Shown in pieces: positions 51,037 to 59,531 of a stretch of 64,000 nt of DNA; the stretch's first letter is position 1, and each line of letters begins with the position of its first letter. The notes beneath the pieces were generated by a model. The model ran no database searches, was not told the DNA's origin, and saw nothing but the letters and a program-made list of their open reading frames with translations. The translations under genes and the position numbers were made by a program. The stretch comes from Mycolicibacterium poriferae (lineage in GTDB: Bacteria; Actinomycetota; Actinomycetes; Mycobacteriales; Mycobacteriaceae), in NCBI RefSeq assembly GCF_010728325.1, contig NZ_AP022570.1, positions 1,240,001 to 1,304,000 on the forward strand, read 5' to 3'.

Positions 51037-51954
51037 TCAGAAGTAGCGGGGGAACGGGGTCCAGTCGGGGTCGCGCTTCTCCAGGAACGCGTCGCGTCCT
51101 TCGACCGCCTCGTCGGTCATGTAGGCCAGCCGGGTGGCCTCGCCGGCGAACATCTGCTGGCCGACCAGGCCGTCGTCGAGCAGGTTGAACGCGTACTTGA
51201 GCATCCGGACGGCCTGCGGGGACTTGCCGTTGATCTCCGCCGCCCATTGCAGCGCAACGTTTTCCAGCTCGGCGTGGTCGACCACCTCGTTCACCGCGCC
51301 CATCGCGTGCATCTGCTCGGCGGTGTAGGCGCGACCCAGGAAGAAGATCTCGCGGGCGAACTTCTGCCCGGTCTGGCGGGCCAGGTAGGCGCTGCCGTAG
51401 CCGCCGTCGAAGCTGCCCACATCGGCGTCGGTCTGCTTGAACCGGGCGTGCTCGCGCGAGGCGAGCGTCAGGTCGCACACCACGTGCAGTGAATGCCCCC
51501 CACCGGCGGCCCAGCCGTTCACCAGGCAGATGACCGGCTTGGGCATGAACCGGATCAGGCGCTGGACCTCCAGGATGTGCAGCCGCCCGGCCCGCGCCGG
51601 GTCCACGGTCTCGGCGGTGTCCCCGGAGGCGTACTGGTAGCCGGACCGGCCGCGGATGCGTTGGTCGCCACCCGAGCAGAACGCCCAGCCACCGTCCTTC
51701 GGTGACGGCCCGTTGCCGGTCAGCAGCACCACCCCGACATCGGACGACATCCGCGCGTGGTCGAGCACCCGGTAGAGCTCGTCGACGGTGTGCGGGCGGA
51801 ACGCGTTACGCACCTCGGGCCGGTCGAAGGCGACCCGCACCGTCGGCCGGCGCGTCCCGTCGGCGACGTGGCGGTGGTAGGTGATGTCGGTCAGATCGTC
51901 GAAGCCGGCGACCGGTTCCCACCGGGCCGCGTCGAACGGGTTGCTCTCGCTCAC
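51037..51954 (-). CDS. menB: 1,4-dihydroxy-2-naphthoyl-CoA synthase
   Basis: A 305-residue crotonase-fold enzyme that cyclises o-succinylbenzoyl-CoA in menaquinone synthesis. Blocks include DITYHRHVADGTRRPTVRVAFDRPEVRNAF, the oxyanion loop FCSGGDQRIRG, the MenB-specific YQYASG segment, VNGWAAGGGHSLHVVCDLTLASREHARFKQ, and the C-terminal LEKRDPDWTPFPRYF that completes the neighbouring subunit's site. Start GTG 51954; length is normal for mycobacteria. Confidence 0.96.
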   Translation of the reverse strand: MSESNPFDAARWEPVAGFDDLTDITYHRHVADGTRRPTVRVAFDRPEVRNAFRPHTVDELYRVLDHARMSSDVGVVLLTGNGPSPKDGGWAFCSGGDQRIRGRSGYQYASGDTAETVDPARAGRLHILEVQRLIRFMPKPVICLVNGWAAGGGHSLHVVCDLTLASREHARFKQTDADVGSFDGGYGSAYLARQTGQKFAREIFFLGRAYTAEQMHAMGAVNEVVDHAELENVALQWAAEINGKSPQAVRMLKYAFNLLDDGLVGQQMFAGEATRLAYMTDEAVEGRDAFLEKRDPDWTPFPRYF

Positions 51955-51958
51955 GGGG

Positions 51959-52399
51959 TCAAACGTTATCGAAGCGGAACACCGAGCAGCGCCCGGCCAG
52001 TGCCTCGAACTCGTCGGGGTTCGGCCCGGTCACCAGTCCGGCGTTCTTCATGAACCCGACCCCGGTGGGGACGAGGACCGGGAACTGCCGCAGCAGGGGG
52101 CGGGCCTGCTCGGCGCTGAGCTCGACCATGCGCACCGGCTGACGCACCTTGCCGCGCACGAGGACGGCGTCGGGGTTGGCCTGGGCGTTGCGCACCCAGT
52201 CCGCGCCGGGAAAGCCGCCGACGACATAGCGGTGACCGTCGACCTCGAACGGCGTGATCGGTGTCGACCGTGGTTGCCCGGACTTGCGGCCGACGACCGT
52301 CAGCACCATCGGACCGTCCTTGATCAGGCCGAGCCGGGTCGCGGCCATCAGCACCTTGTTCATCGGTTTGAGCCACCACGGCGGCTTCGGGTCGGCCAT
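51959..52399 (-). CDS. Nitroreductase/deazaflavin-dependent oxidoreductase family protein (Ddn-like)
   Basis: A 146-residue FDOR-B/DUF385 protein, the third in this window. Cofactor segment VLTVVGRKSGQPRSTPITPFEVDGHRYVVGG and the GADWVRNAQANPDAVLVRGKV block are canonical, including the GRKSG loop and W-V-RN-x-x-A-x-P. The N-terminal amphipathic helix (WWLKPMNKVLMAATRLGLI) may dip into the membrane. It lies just upstream of menB (4-bp gap), so it may share a transcript. The cofactor is inferred from the family, not shown here. Confidence 0.87.
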   Translation of the reverse strand: MADPKPPWWLKPMNKVLMAATRLGLIKDGPMVLTVVGRKSGQPRSTPITPFEVDGHRYVVGGFPGADWVRNAQANPDAVLVRGKVRQPVRMVELSAEQARPLLRQFPVLVPTGVGFMKNAGLVTGPNPDEFEALAGRCSVFRFDNV

Positions 52400-52417
52400 A
52401 CCGCCGAACCTACGCGC

Positions 52418-53143
52418 TCAGACCTGCAGGCCGTGCGCCCACAGCGCGGCGATCAGCCCGTCGCGCCGCTCCCGGGTGGGCAGCGGGTCGACCAATGCGA
52501 AGCGGCACCCCAGCGCGCGGGCCCCGCCGTCGGCCTCGTCACTGTCCCCGACCATCAGGGCACGATCGGCGGCGACCCCGAGCCGGTCGAGAGCGGTCTG
52601 GAAGATCACCGGGTCCGGTTTGACGGCGCCGACCTCGAACGACAGCACGAACTCGTCGACGCCGCCGCCCAGTGGGTCGAACGCCGGCCGCAGATCGAAG
52701 GCGATGTTCGACACCACGGCGGTCGTGACGCCGCGCCGTCGCAGTCCGGCCAGCACGGGCCCGGTATCCGGGTAGGGCGTCCAGCAGGACGGGTCGATCA
52801 CGTGCGCGTAGAGCGCCTCCGCGTGATGGTGGGCCAGGCCGGATTCGCGCAGCACGTGCAGATACGCCTCCCGGTGCAGGTGCGGCGCGAGGTCGCGGTT
52901 CATCCAGGCCTCGAGCGCCTCGGGCGTCATCGACACCGACCGGCCGGTGGGCGCGGTGAGGCGGCGCATCAGCTCGGCCTGGACGTGTCCGTCGACCTCG
53001 CGGCTCTGCGCGGGGCTGAGGCTGCTGTCGAGCTCCATCCCGGCGAACCAGCTGTCGTCCTCCTCGAGCCGGAACAGCGTGCCGGAGAAGTCGAACAGCA
53101 CGGCCTCGATCGGCGGCGAGGTCTCGGGCCGGAGGTCAGTCAC
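52418..53143 (-). CDS. HAD-family hydrolase
   Basis: A 241-residue haloacid-dehalogenase-like protein starting with GTG. Motif I is VLFDFSGTLFRLEEDD: the first Asp is kept, and the second is replaced by Ser (DFSGT rather than DxDGT), as in a few HAD subgroups, which can alter phosphatase activity. Motif II is TAVVSNIAF, motif III Lys is in FEVGAVKPDPVIFQ, and motif IV is LMVGDSDEADGGARALG. A helical cap lies at about residues 25-110. The substrate is unknown. Confidence 0.87.
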   Translation of the reverse strand: MTDLRPETSPPIEAVLFDFSGTLFRLEEDDSWFAGMELDSSLSPAQSREVDGHVQAELMRRLTAPTGRSVSMTPEALEAWMNRDLAPHLHREAYLHVLRESGLAHHHAEALYAHVIDPSCWTPYPDTGPVLAGLRRRGVTTAVVSNIAFDLRPAFDPLGGGVDEFVLSFEVGAVKPDPVIFQTALDRLGVAADRALMVGDSDEADGGARALGCRFALVDPLPTRERRDGLIAALWAHGLQV

Positions 53144-53204
53144 GGGCGCTCACTCCTCCATCGTGCCAGGTGTGAAACATGCGCTGCGCGGCTACATAAG
53201 CCCC

Positions 53205-53966
53205 ATGACAGCGCCTGAATCGGCTCTGCGACAGACCGTGGTCGTGGTGCCGGCGCACAACGAGTTCGCGCATCTGCCGCAGTGCCTGCGCGCGTTGACC
53301 ACCGCCGCCCTGTGCACGCCCACCCCGGTGACGATCGTCGTGGTCCTGGATTCCTGCGACGACGGCAGCGAGCGCCTGGCCGCGCGCTACGGAACGGACG
53401 TGCACTTCGTCTCCCTCGACGCCGGCAACGTCGGTGCGGCGCGCGCCGCCGGGTTCGACTACGCGCGCTCGCTCGATGACTCGCTCGATGACGACGGCAG
53501 CGCGCCGGAGACGACCTGGTACGCCACCACCGACGCCGACAGCGTCGTCGACGCGGACTGGTTGTTGCGCATGACCGATCCGCAACGCCACGGCGGTGCC
53601 GACATGGTGCTGGGTGTGGTCCGGGTGCCCGTGTGGCGCAACTTCCCCGCCAAGGTGGCCCGCCGCTACCTGCGCGCTTATCGCGGCGACGGGGCCGGTC
53701 ACGATCACGTCCACGGCGCCAACATGGGTTTTCGCGCCGACGCGTACTGGCAGGTCGGTGGTTTCCGGGCGTTGGCCACCGGCGAGGATGTCGAACTCGT
53801 CAGCCGCTTCGAGGCCGCCGGGTTGCGGATCGATCGCGACGCGCAGCTGTCGGTGGCGACCTCGGACCGCCGAGAGGGCCGCGCGCCCAGCGGCTTCGCC
53901 CAGCACCTGCGCTCGCTGTCGGGGCCGGCGGGTAGCGACCGCAACGCGTCGGGGGCCGCGTCGTGA
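53205..53966 (+). CDS. Family 2 glycosyltransferase of a four-gene biosynthetic cluster
   Basis: A 253-residue GT-A enzyme. VVVVPAHNEFAHLPQCLRAL starts the fold, VVLDSCDDGSERLAARYG follows, the metal motif is DADSVVDADWL (near residue 108), the acceptor-side block is HGANMGFRADAYWQVGGF, and the catalytic-base region is TGEDVELVSRFEAAG. There are no membrane helices. The start is ATG 53205. Its TGA overlaps the next gene's GTG (4 bp). It is divergent from the HAD gene with a 61-bp gap, where the promoter must lie. Donor and acceptor are unknown; the cluster suggests an amino-sugar product. Confidence 0.87.
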   Translation: MTAPESALRQTVVVVPAHNEFAHLPQCLRALTTAALCTPTPVTIVVVLDSCDDGSERLAARYGTDVHFVSLDAGNVGAARAAGFDYARSLDDSLDDDGSAPETTWYATTDADSVVDADWLLRMTDPQRHGGADMVLGVVRVPVWRNFPAKVARRYLRAYRGDGAGHDHVHGANMGFRADAYWQVGGFRALATGEDVELVSRFEAAGLRIDRDAQLSVATSDRREGRAPSGFAQHLRSLSGPAGSDRNASGAAS

Positions 53967-54898
53967 GTGCCGGTGTGGTCAGGCAGTGGATCAAGTCGGG
54001 CGCACTGGATCTGCCGCTGCCCGGCGGGGGTTCCACCGCCACCCGGTGGCGGCGGCTGGCCGAGCTGGCCGAGACCGACGTGACCGCCGGGCGGCTCGCC
54101 GAAGCCCACCTCGACGCCGTGGCGATTTTGGCCGAGCTCGACGGACCGGCGCCGCAGCCCGGCCAGTGGTGGGGCGTATGGGCCGCCGAGTCCGGCAACG
54201 CGGTGCTGTCGGCACGCGAGCACGGCGCAGCGGCCACGCTCGACGGCACCAAGGTGTGGTGTTCGGGCGCGGCGTTGTGCACGCACGCGTTGGTGACCGC
54301 GAGGTTGCCCTCCGGGGAGCGGGCGCTGTTCGCCGTCGACCTGCATGCCCACGGCGTGCGGCCGTTGCCCAGCACGTGGCGCAACGCCGGGATGGCCGAA
54401 TCCGACACCCGCTCCGTGCAATTCACCTCGACCCCGGCGGTGCCGGTGGGACGGCCGGGCGAGTATCTCAGCAGGCCGGGATTCTGGCACGGGGCCGCCG
54501 GGGTGGCGGCCTGCTGGGTGGGCGGTGCCCGCGCCGTCGCCGCGCCGCTGTATGCGCGTGCCGCCGGTGCCGACGCGCACACGCTGGCCCACCTGGGTGC
54601 GGTGGACGCCGCGCTGGCCGCCGCCGACGCCACGTTGACAGCGGTGGCCGACGAGTTCGATGCGGACCCGTTGAACCGCAAGGGTCGTGCCGAGCTGCTG
54701 GCCCGCCGCGCCCGGGCCGTCGCCGAAACGGCGGTGGACGAAGCGCTCACGCGGACCGGACGCGCCCTGGGGCCCGGGCCGCTGTCCATGGACGGTGGGC
54801 ATGCCGCTCGGGTGGCCGACCTGTCGATCTACGTGCGGCAGAGCCACGCGGAGCGGGATCTCGCAAGACTGGGCGAACTGGCAGGGGCGACAGCGTGA
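53963..54898 (+). CDS. Acyl-CoA dehydrogenase-like protein (short form) in the cluster
   Basis: A 311-residue protein, clearly shorter than normal acyl-CoA dehydrogenases (about 380-400). The first 60 residues are only part of the usual N-terminal helical domain. The middle beta-domain is recognisable in AATLDGTKVWCSGAALCTHALVTARLPSGERALFAVDLHAHGVRPL. The C-terminal helical domain ends in RALGPGPLSMDGGHAARVADLSIYVRQSHAERDL. I cannot identify a catalytic Glu. It may use FAD on an acyl or acyl-carrier substrate, or have become a different enzyme. It is coupled to its neighbours by GTGA overlaps. Confidence 0.75.
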   Translation: MSAGVVRQWIKSGALDLPLPGGGSTATRWRRLAELAETDVTAGRLAEAHLDAVAILAELDGPAPQPGQWWGVWAAESGNAVLSAREHGAAATLDGTKVWCSGAALCTHALVTARLPSGERALFAVDLHAHGVRPLPSTWRNAGMAESDTRSVQFTSTPAVPVGRPGEYLSRPGFWHGAAGVAACWVGGARAVAAPLYARAAGADAHTLAHLGAVDAALAAADATLTAVADEFDADPLNRKGRAELLARRARAVAETAVDEALTRTGRALGPGPLSMDGGHAARVADLSIYVRQSHAERDLARLGELAGATA

Positions 54899-55662
54899 CA
54901 GCAGCGTTCCTGAGCAACTCGGCGCGCTTGGCGGCCCGGCCGTTGACCTGCGGGGGCACGCCGACGCACCAGTGGCTGAACGCCCGGCTGGACGCCTCGC
55001 CGCTGGACCTGAGCGATTGCCCGGAGATCGTGGTGGCCGGCGCACACCCCGACGACGAGACGCTGGGCTTCGGTGCGACGGCCTCGCAGCTCGCCGCCGC
55101 CGGGGTGCGGGTGCAGATCGTGTCGGCCAGCGACGGCGGCGCAGCGTATGCGAGTCAGTCTGTGCTGCAGCGGTATCGGCTGGAGCGCACCCGGCGCGCC
55201 GAACTGCACCGGGCAGCAAGGGTCCTCGGTGTCGCCGCGCCGATCTGCCTGGGATTGCCGGACGGTGAGATCGCCGGGCACGAGCAACGTCTGGCCGATC
55301 TGCTCACCGAGATTCTGGCCGCTAAGCCGCTCGGCACCTGGTGCGCGGCGACATGGCGCGGCGACGGTCATCCAGACCACGAGGCCGTGGGCCGGGCCGC
55401 GGCCGTGGCGGCCGGCCGTACCGGGGCGGTGCTGGTGGAGTACCCGGTGTGGATGTGGCACTGGGCTCGACCCGGCGACGACGCGGTGCCCTGGCAGCGC
55501 ATGTCCACCGCGCCGGTGGATGTGGCAGCCACCGAGCGGAAACGGTTGGCGGCCCAGAGCTTCCGTAGTCAGTTCCTGCCGCCGACGCATGACGATCCGC
55601 CCGTTCTGCCGCCCGCGGTGCTGCACCGGCTGCTGGCCGTCGGTGAGGTGGTCTTCCGCTGA
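54895..55662 (+). CDS. PIG-L/LmbE-family N-deacetylase in the cluster
   Basis: A 255-residue zinc deacetylase-like protein. The metal/catalytic motif AGAHPDDETLGFGAT (His51-Pro-Asp-Asp-Glu) and the second motif WRGDGHPDHEAVGRAA (near residue 155) are intact. VSASDGGAAYASQ and RYRLERTRRAELHRAARVLG are typical of the family, whose members (MshB, PIG-L) deacetylate N-acetylglucosaminyl compounds. There is no signal peptide. GTG 54895 overlaps the preceding stop, and its TGA overlaps a CTG that appears to start the next gene. It probably removes an acetyl group from a sugar made or transferred by the GT2. Confidence 0.9.
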   Translation: MTAAFLSNSARLAARPLTCGGTPTHQWLNARLDASPLDLSDCPEIVVAGAHPDDETLGFGATASQLAAAGVRVQIVSASDGGAAYASQSVLQRYRLERTRRAELHRAARVLGVAAPICLGLPDGEIAGHEQRLADLLTEILAAKPLGTWCAATWRGDGHPDHEAVGRAAAVAAGRTGAVLVEYPVWMWHWARPGDDAVPWQRMSTAPVDVAATERKRLAAQSFRSQFLPPTHDDPPVLPPAVLHRLLAVGEVVFR

Positions 55663-56282
55663 GTTCCCGGCTTCCCGACAGCTTCTTCGACCGCATGTAC
55701 GCGCAGGCGGCCGATCCCTGGCAGCTGCAGCATCGCTGGTACGAGCGGCGCAAGTACGCGATCACCACCGCCATGCTGCCCTATGAGCGGTACCGCAACA
55801 CCTTCGAACCCGGCTGCTCGGTCGGAGTGCTGACCGAGCAACTGGCCCGGCGTTGTGATCACGTCGTCAGCACTGATGTCAGCGTCGCCGCGTTGGATGC
55901 CACCCACGCGCGCCTGGTCGCCGCCGGGCTGCGCGACCGGGTCACGCTGATGCGTGGATCGCTCGATCAGCCCTGGCCGCCGGGGCCGTTCGATCTCGTG
56001 ATGCTGTCGGAGGTGTGCTACTACCTGCAGCCGGAAACCCTGCGCGCGGTGCTGGACCACGAGGTCCCGCGCCTCTCGGCGGCGGCCACGGTCGTCGCCG
56101 CGCACTGGCGCCATCGGGTCGAGGAATACCCGATGTCCGGGGACCGGGCCAACGAGATCATCGCCGCCACCGCGGGTCTGCATCACCTGGGCCGCTACCA
56201 GGACGCCGATGTCGTCATCGACGTGTTCGACCGCTCCGGCGCCGCGTCGGTGGCCGCCCGCACCGCGGTGCCGGGCGCTTAG
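55659..56282 (+). CDS. NodS-like SAM-dependent methyltransferase in the cluster (probable CTG start)
   Basis: A protein of about 207 residues. Motif I FEPGCSVGVLTEQLARRC, STDVSVAALDATHARL, and DLVMLSEVCYYLQPETLRAVL resemble NodS, the N-methyltransferase of Nod-factor synthesis. The conserved N-terminus LPDSFFDRMYAQAADPWQLQHRWYERRKY begins before the first ATG (55695), and the only in-frame opening after the upstream stop codon is CTG 55659, which overlaps the PIG-L stop in CTGA just as its neighbours overlap in GTGA. Start from ATG 55695 would lose 12 conserved-looking residues. It may N-methylate the amine exposed by PIG-L. Confidence 0.82.
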   Translation: MSSRLPDSFFDRMYAQAADPWQLQHRWYERRKYAITTAMLPYERYRNTFEPGCSVGVLTEQLARRCDHVVSTDVSVAALDATHARLVAAGLRDRVTLMRGSLDQPWPPGPFDLVMLSEVCYYLQPETLRAVLDHEVPRLSAAATVVAAHWRHRVEEYPMSGDRANEIIAATAGLHHLGRYQDADVVIDVFDRSGAASVAARTAVPGA

Positions 56283-57538
56283 CTGATCCTGGCGCGAGCG
56301 GCTTTGGCCGCCAGGACGTCTCGTTCCCGATCGTTGTCGGCCAGCGCCGCAGCGCGGTCGAACTCGTCGGCCGCCTCGGCGTGACGGCCCAGCCGCTGCA
56401 GCAGTTCGGCCCGCACACCCGGGAGCGCGGGCGAGCCGTCGAGTCCGTCGAGGTGATCGACGATGTCCAACGCTGCCCGCGGTCCGTTGTCGGGGTCGGC
56501 CATGGCCACCGCCACGGCTCGGTTCAGCGCCACGACCGGTGAAGTCGTCAGACCCAACAGCGCGTCATAGAGCATCACGATGCGGTGCCAGTCGGTGGCG
56601 GCGGTGCTCGGGGCGACGGCATGGCATTCGGCCAGCGCCGCCTGCAACGCGTAGGGCCCCCACCCGGAACCGCGGCGGTGCAGCGCTTGGGCTGCTGCGC
56701 CCAGGGCGGTCACGCCGCGTTGGATCTGTGCGCGGTCCCATCGCGTCCGGTCCTGGTTCTCGAGCACGATCGGCGCGCCCTCGGCGTCGACCCGGGCGCG
56801 CAACCGGGAGGACTGGAACTCCATCAACGCCACCAGCCCGTGCACCTCGGCCTCGTCCGGGGCCAGTGCGGCCAGCACCCGTCCCAACCGCAATGCCTCC
56901 GCACACAGATCCTCACGGAACCAGTGCCGGCCCGAGGACGCCGCATAGCCCTCGTTGAAGATCAGATAGATGACGCTGAGCACCGTGGACATCCGGCGCT
57001 GCCGGTCGGACCGGTCCGGTACCTCGAACGCCGCGCCGGACAGCGTCTTCTTGGCGCGGACGATGCGTTGAGCGACGGTCGACTTCGGGACGAGGAACGC
57101 CTTGGCGATCTCGTCGGTGCTCAGTCCGCCGACCACGCGCAGGGTCAGCGCCACCCGGCTCTCCGGGGTGAGTACGGGGTGAGCCGCCATGAACATCAAC
57201 CGCAGTACGTCGTCGTCGATGCGGTCGGGGTCCCACGCCTCGTCGACGTGGTCGGCCAACTCACGGGCCAGCAGCGCATACTTGGCGTCCAGGTTGTCCT
57301 GACGCCGCCATTGGTCGACGGCCTTGCGCTTGGCGACTGTCGTCAGCCAGGCGCCCGGATTGCGGGGGACCCCGGTCCGCGGCCACTGGTCGAGCGCGTC
57401 GACGAGGGCCTCCTGGGAGAGGTCTTCGGCGCGGCCGACATCGCCGACCGCGCGCGTCAAGGTGGCGACGATCTTGGCGGCCTCCATGCGCCACACCGCG
57501 GCCACCGTCTCGCGCACGTCGGTGGGGGACACGGCCAC
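56279..57538 (-). CDS. ECF sigma factor with C-terminal TPR-like extension (ECF42/DUF6596 type)
   Basis: A 419-residue sigma factor. Region 2 (about residues 15-85: VGDVGRAEDLSQEALVDALDQWP and NPGAWLTTVAKRKAVDQWRR) and region 4 (about 120-180: GGLSTDEIAKAFLVPKSTVAQRIVRAKKTL) are clear. The long C-terminal part (about 185-415), starting with YLIFNEGYAAS and ending in LGRHAEAADEFDRAAALADNDRERD, is the DUF6596/TPR-like extension that marks ECF42 and replaces an anti-sigma factor. Partners are usually DGPF/YCII-type genes, and one occurs at 61306-61725. Its stop overlaps that of the convergent methyltransferase gene (TTAG). Confidence 0.9.
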   Translation of the reverse strand: MAVSPTDVRETVAAVWRMEAAKIVATLTRAVGDVGRAEDLSQEALVDALDQWPRTGVPRNPGAWLTTVAKRKAVDQWRRQDNLDAKYALLARELADHVDEAWDPDRIDDDVLRLMFMAAHPVLTPESRVALTLRVVGGLSTDEIAKAFLVPKSTVAQRIVRAKKTLSGAAFEVPDRSDRQRRMSTVLSVIYLIFNEGYAASSGRHWFREDLCAEALRLGRVLAALAPDEAEVHGLVALMEFQSSRLRARVDAEGAPIVLENQDRTRWDRAQIQRGVTALGAAAQALHRRGSGWGPYALQAALAECHAVAPSTAATDWHRIVMLYDALLGLTTSPVVALNRAVAVAMADPDNGPRAALDIVDHLDGLDGSPALPGVRAELLQRLGRHAEAADEFDRAAALADNDRERDVLAAKAARARIS

Positions 57539-57562
57539 CCCGTCATTCTGCCCGCTTGCAGC

Positions 57563-58813
57563 TCAGACGAAGCGTGGCCGCCCCGCCAGCACCCCGGCCG
57601 CGATCTGCACGAGGTAGACGGCCAGGAACATCAGCCACGGCACCGTCCAGCCGTGGGACACGTCGTGCAGCAGCCCGAACAGGAACGGGCCGGTCCCGGC
57701 GATCAGATACCCGAGTCCCTGCGCCATCCCGGACAGCTGCGCGGTGTCGGTCGGCGTGCGGGCCCGCAGCGCGATGACGGTGAGCGCCATGGCGAAAGCG
57801 CCCATGCCTGCGCCGATCAGCACGCTCCACAGCACCGGATGCGCGGCCGGCGCCACCATCAGCCCGATCGCTCCGGCCACGCCCAGCACTCCGAGCCCGG
57901 CGATCGCGCCGCTCTGGCTGGTGCGGCGCGCGGCCAGCGGCGCGATCACCAGTGCCACCGGCACCCCGATCAGCGAGGTCAGCCCGACCAGCAGCCCGGC
58001 GTCCATCTTGTCCACGCCGTTGTCGATGAACACCTCGGGCAGCCAGCCCATCACGATGTAGGCCATGAACGCCTGGCAGCCGAAGAACAGGGTGACCGTC
58101 CAGGCCAACGGGTTGCGCAGAAGAGAGCGGCGTTGACCGCGGGGCATGGTCACCGGCGTCCAGGCGCTGCGGTGCCGACGCGCGGCCGGCACCCAGACCA
58201 CGAACGCGACGAAGGCGACCACCGCCCAGATCGCCAGCGCGCTGCGCCAGCCACCGAGAGGCTCCTCCAGGCCGGGAGTGACCGCCGAACCCAGCGCTCC
58301 GCCGCCCTGCAGCGCGGCGGTGTAGATGCCCGTCATCAGGCCGACCCGGGTGGGGAAGGAGCCTTTGATGACCACCGGAATCAGCACGTTGACCAGGGCG
58401 ATACCGGCGCACGCGACCAGTGTCGCGCCGATCACGAGGTGCGCGCCGTCGACGACCCGCACCGCGAGGCCGACGGTCAGCGCGACCATCGCGGCAGAGA
58501 CGGTGCGGCCCAGACCGATCCGCGACGACAACCACGGCGCAGCCAGCCCGGCCGCCGCGAAGCACAACGCGGGCAGGGTGGTCAACAGACCCGCCCACGT
58601 GGCGGTCACCCCCAGGTCGGTGCGCATGTCGCCGAGCAGCGGGGCGACGCTCGTGACGGCTGGGCGCAGATTCAACGCGGTCAGGATCACCGCCACGGCG
58701 AGCAGCGCGCCCCCGGCGATCGTCGGGGCCCGACCCGAGGCGGGCGAAGCGGCGTCGGCCGCGGTCGCCAGGCCGGCCGCCGGGGCGTCGATGTCGTGCT
58801 TCGGGCTGCTCAC
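57563..58813 (-). CDS. MFS transporter of the CynX/NimT type
   Basis: A 416-residue membrane protein with 12 predicted helices, starting with GTG 58813. It begins with a hydrophilic stretch, then LLAVAVILTALNLRPAVTSVAPLLGDMRTDLG, a signature of CynX/NimT-like (2-nitroimidazole or cyanate transporter) members. The loop-2 motif region reads APWLSSRIGLGRTVSAAMVALTVGL. It is divergent from a GntR-family gene with only 46 bp between, so this regulator probably controls it. The substrate is unknown. Confidence 0.88.
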   Translation of the reverse strand: MSSPKHDIDAPAAGLATAADAASPASGRAPTIAGGALLAVAVILTALNLRPAVTSVAPLLGDMRTDLGVTATWAGLLTTLPALCFAAAGLAAPWLSSRIGLGRTVSAAMVALTVGLAVRVVDGAHLVIGATLVACAGIALVNVLIPVVIKGSFPTRVGLMTGIYTAALQGGGALGSAVTPGLEEPLGGWRSALAIWAVVAFVAFVVWVPAARRHRSAWTPVTMPRGQRRSLLRNPLAWTVTLFFGCQAFMAYIVMGWLPEVFIDNGVDKMDAGLLVGLTSLIGVPVALVIAPLAARRTSQSGAIAGLGVLGVAGAIGLMVAPAAHPVLWSVLIGAGMGAFAMALTVIALRARTPTDTAQLSGMAQGLGYLIAGTGPFLFGLLHDVSHGWTVPWLMFLAVYLVQIAAGVLAGRPRFV

Positions 58814-58859
58814 CTTGCTAGAGTGCCATACATCCCATGATTGGACGAAAGGGTATGTT

Positions 58860-59531
58860 GTGCCGTTGAGCACTGCGCGCCGCACCGGGCTGGTCGACCA
58901 GGTCATCGACCAGCTGCGCCATGCAGTCGCCGTCGGGGAGTGGGCCGTCGGAGAGCGCATCCCCAACGAGGCCGTGCTGGTCGAAACACTGGGGGTGGGC
59001 CGCAACACCGTGCGCGAGGCTGTCCGTGCGTTGGCGCACGCCGGCCTGCTGGAGGTGCGCCAGGGGGACGGCACCTACGTCCGCGCCACGAGTGAGGTGT
59101 CGGGTGCGCTGCGCCGGCTCTGCGGCGCCGAACTGCGCGACGTCCTGCAGGTACGGCGCGGCCTGGAAGTCGAGGCCGCGCGGCTGGCTGCGGCGCACCG
59201 CACCGACGACGACCTCGCCGTCCTGCGTGAATTGCTGCTCCGCCGAGACGACTGCATGGCGACCGGCGACACCGACGAATTCGCCCGCGCCGATGCCGAA
59301 TTCCACCTCGCCGTGGTCGCGAGCTCACACAACGCGATGCTGCTCGAGCTCTACCGCGGGCTGATTGAGGCCATCACCGCCAGCGTCGCCACCACCCACG
59401 AGAAGCCCGTGGAGATCGTCGATCACGGCCTGTTGCTCGACCACATCGCGGCCGGCGACGTCGAGCAGGCGGCCCGCGCCGCAGGCGCGCTGCTCGACGG
59501 AATCCTGGCCGGCCTGGCGAGCGTCTGCTAG
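58860..59531 (+). CDS. GntR family transcriptional regulator (FadR subfamily)
   Basis: A 223-residue regulator starting with GTG 58860. The winged helix (residues about 10-70) contains VIDQLRHAVAVGEWAVGERIPNEAVLVETLGVGRNTVREAVRALAHAGLLEVRQGDGTYV. The C-terminal FCD domain has the metal-binding pattern EFARADAEFHLAVVASSHN with further His residues in EIVDHGLLLDHIAAGD. It is divergent from the MFS gene. The 46-bp gap holds a CATAC...GTATG pair of short arms that could be the operator. Its stop lies in the first unit of a tandem palindrome array. Confidence 0.88.
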   Translation: MPLSTARRTGLVDQVIDQLRHAVAVGEWAVGERIPNEAVLVETLGVGRNTVREAVRALAHAGLLEVRQGDGTYVRATSEVSGALRRLCGAELRDVLQVRRGLEVEAARLAAAHRTDDDLAVLRELLLRRDDCMATGDTDEFARADAEFHLAVVASSHNAMLLELYRGLIEAITASVATTHEKPVEIVDHGLLLDHIAAGDVEQAARAAGALLDGILAGLASVC

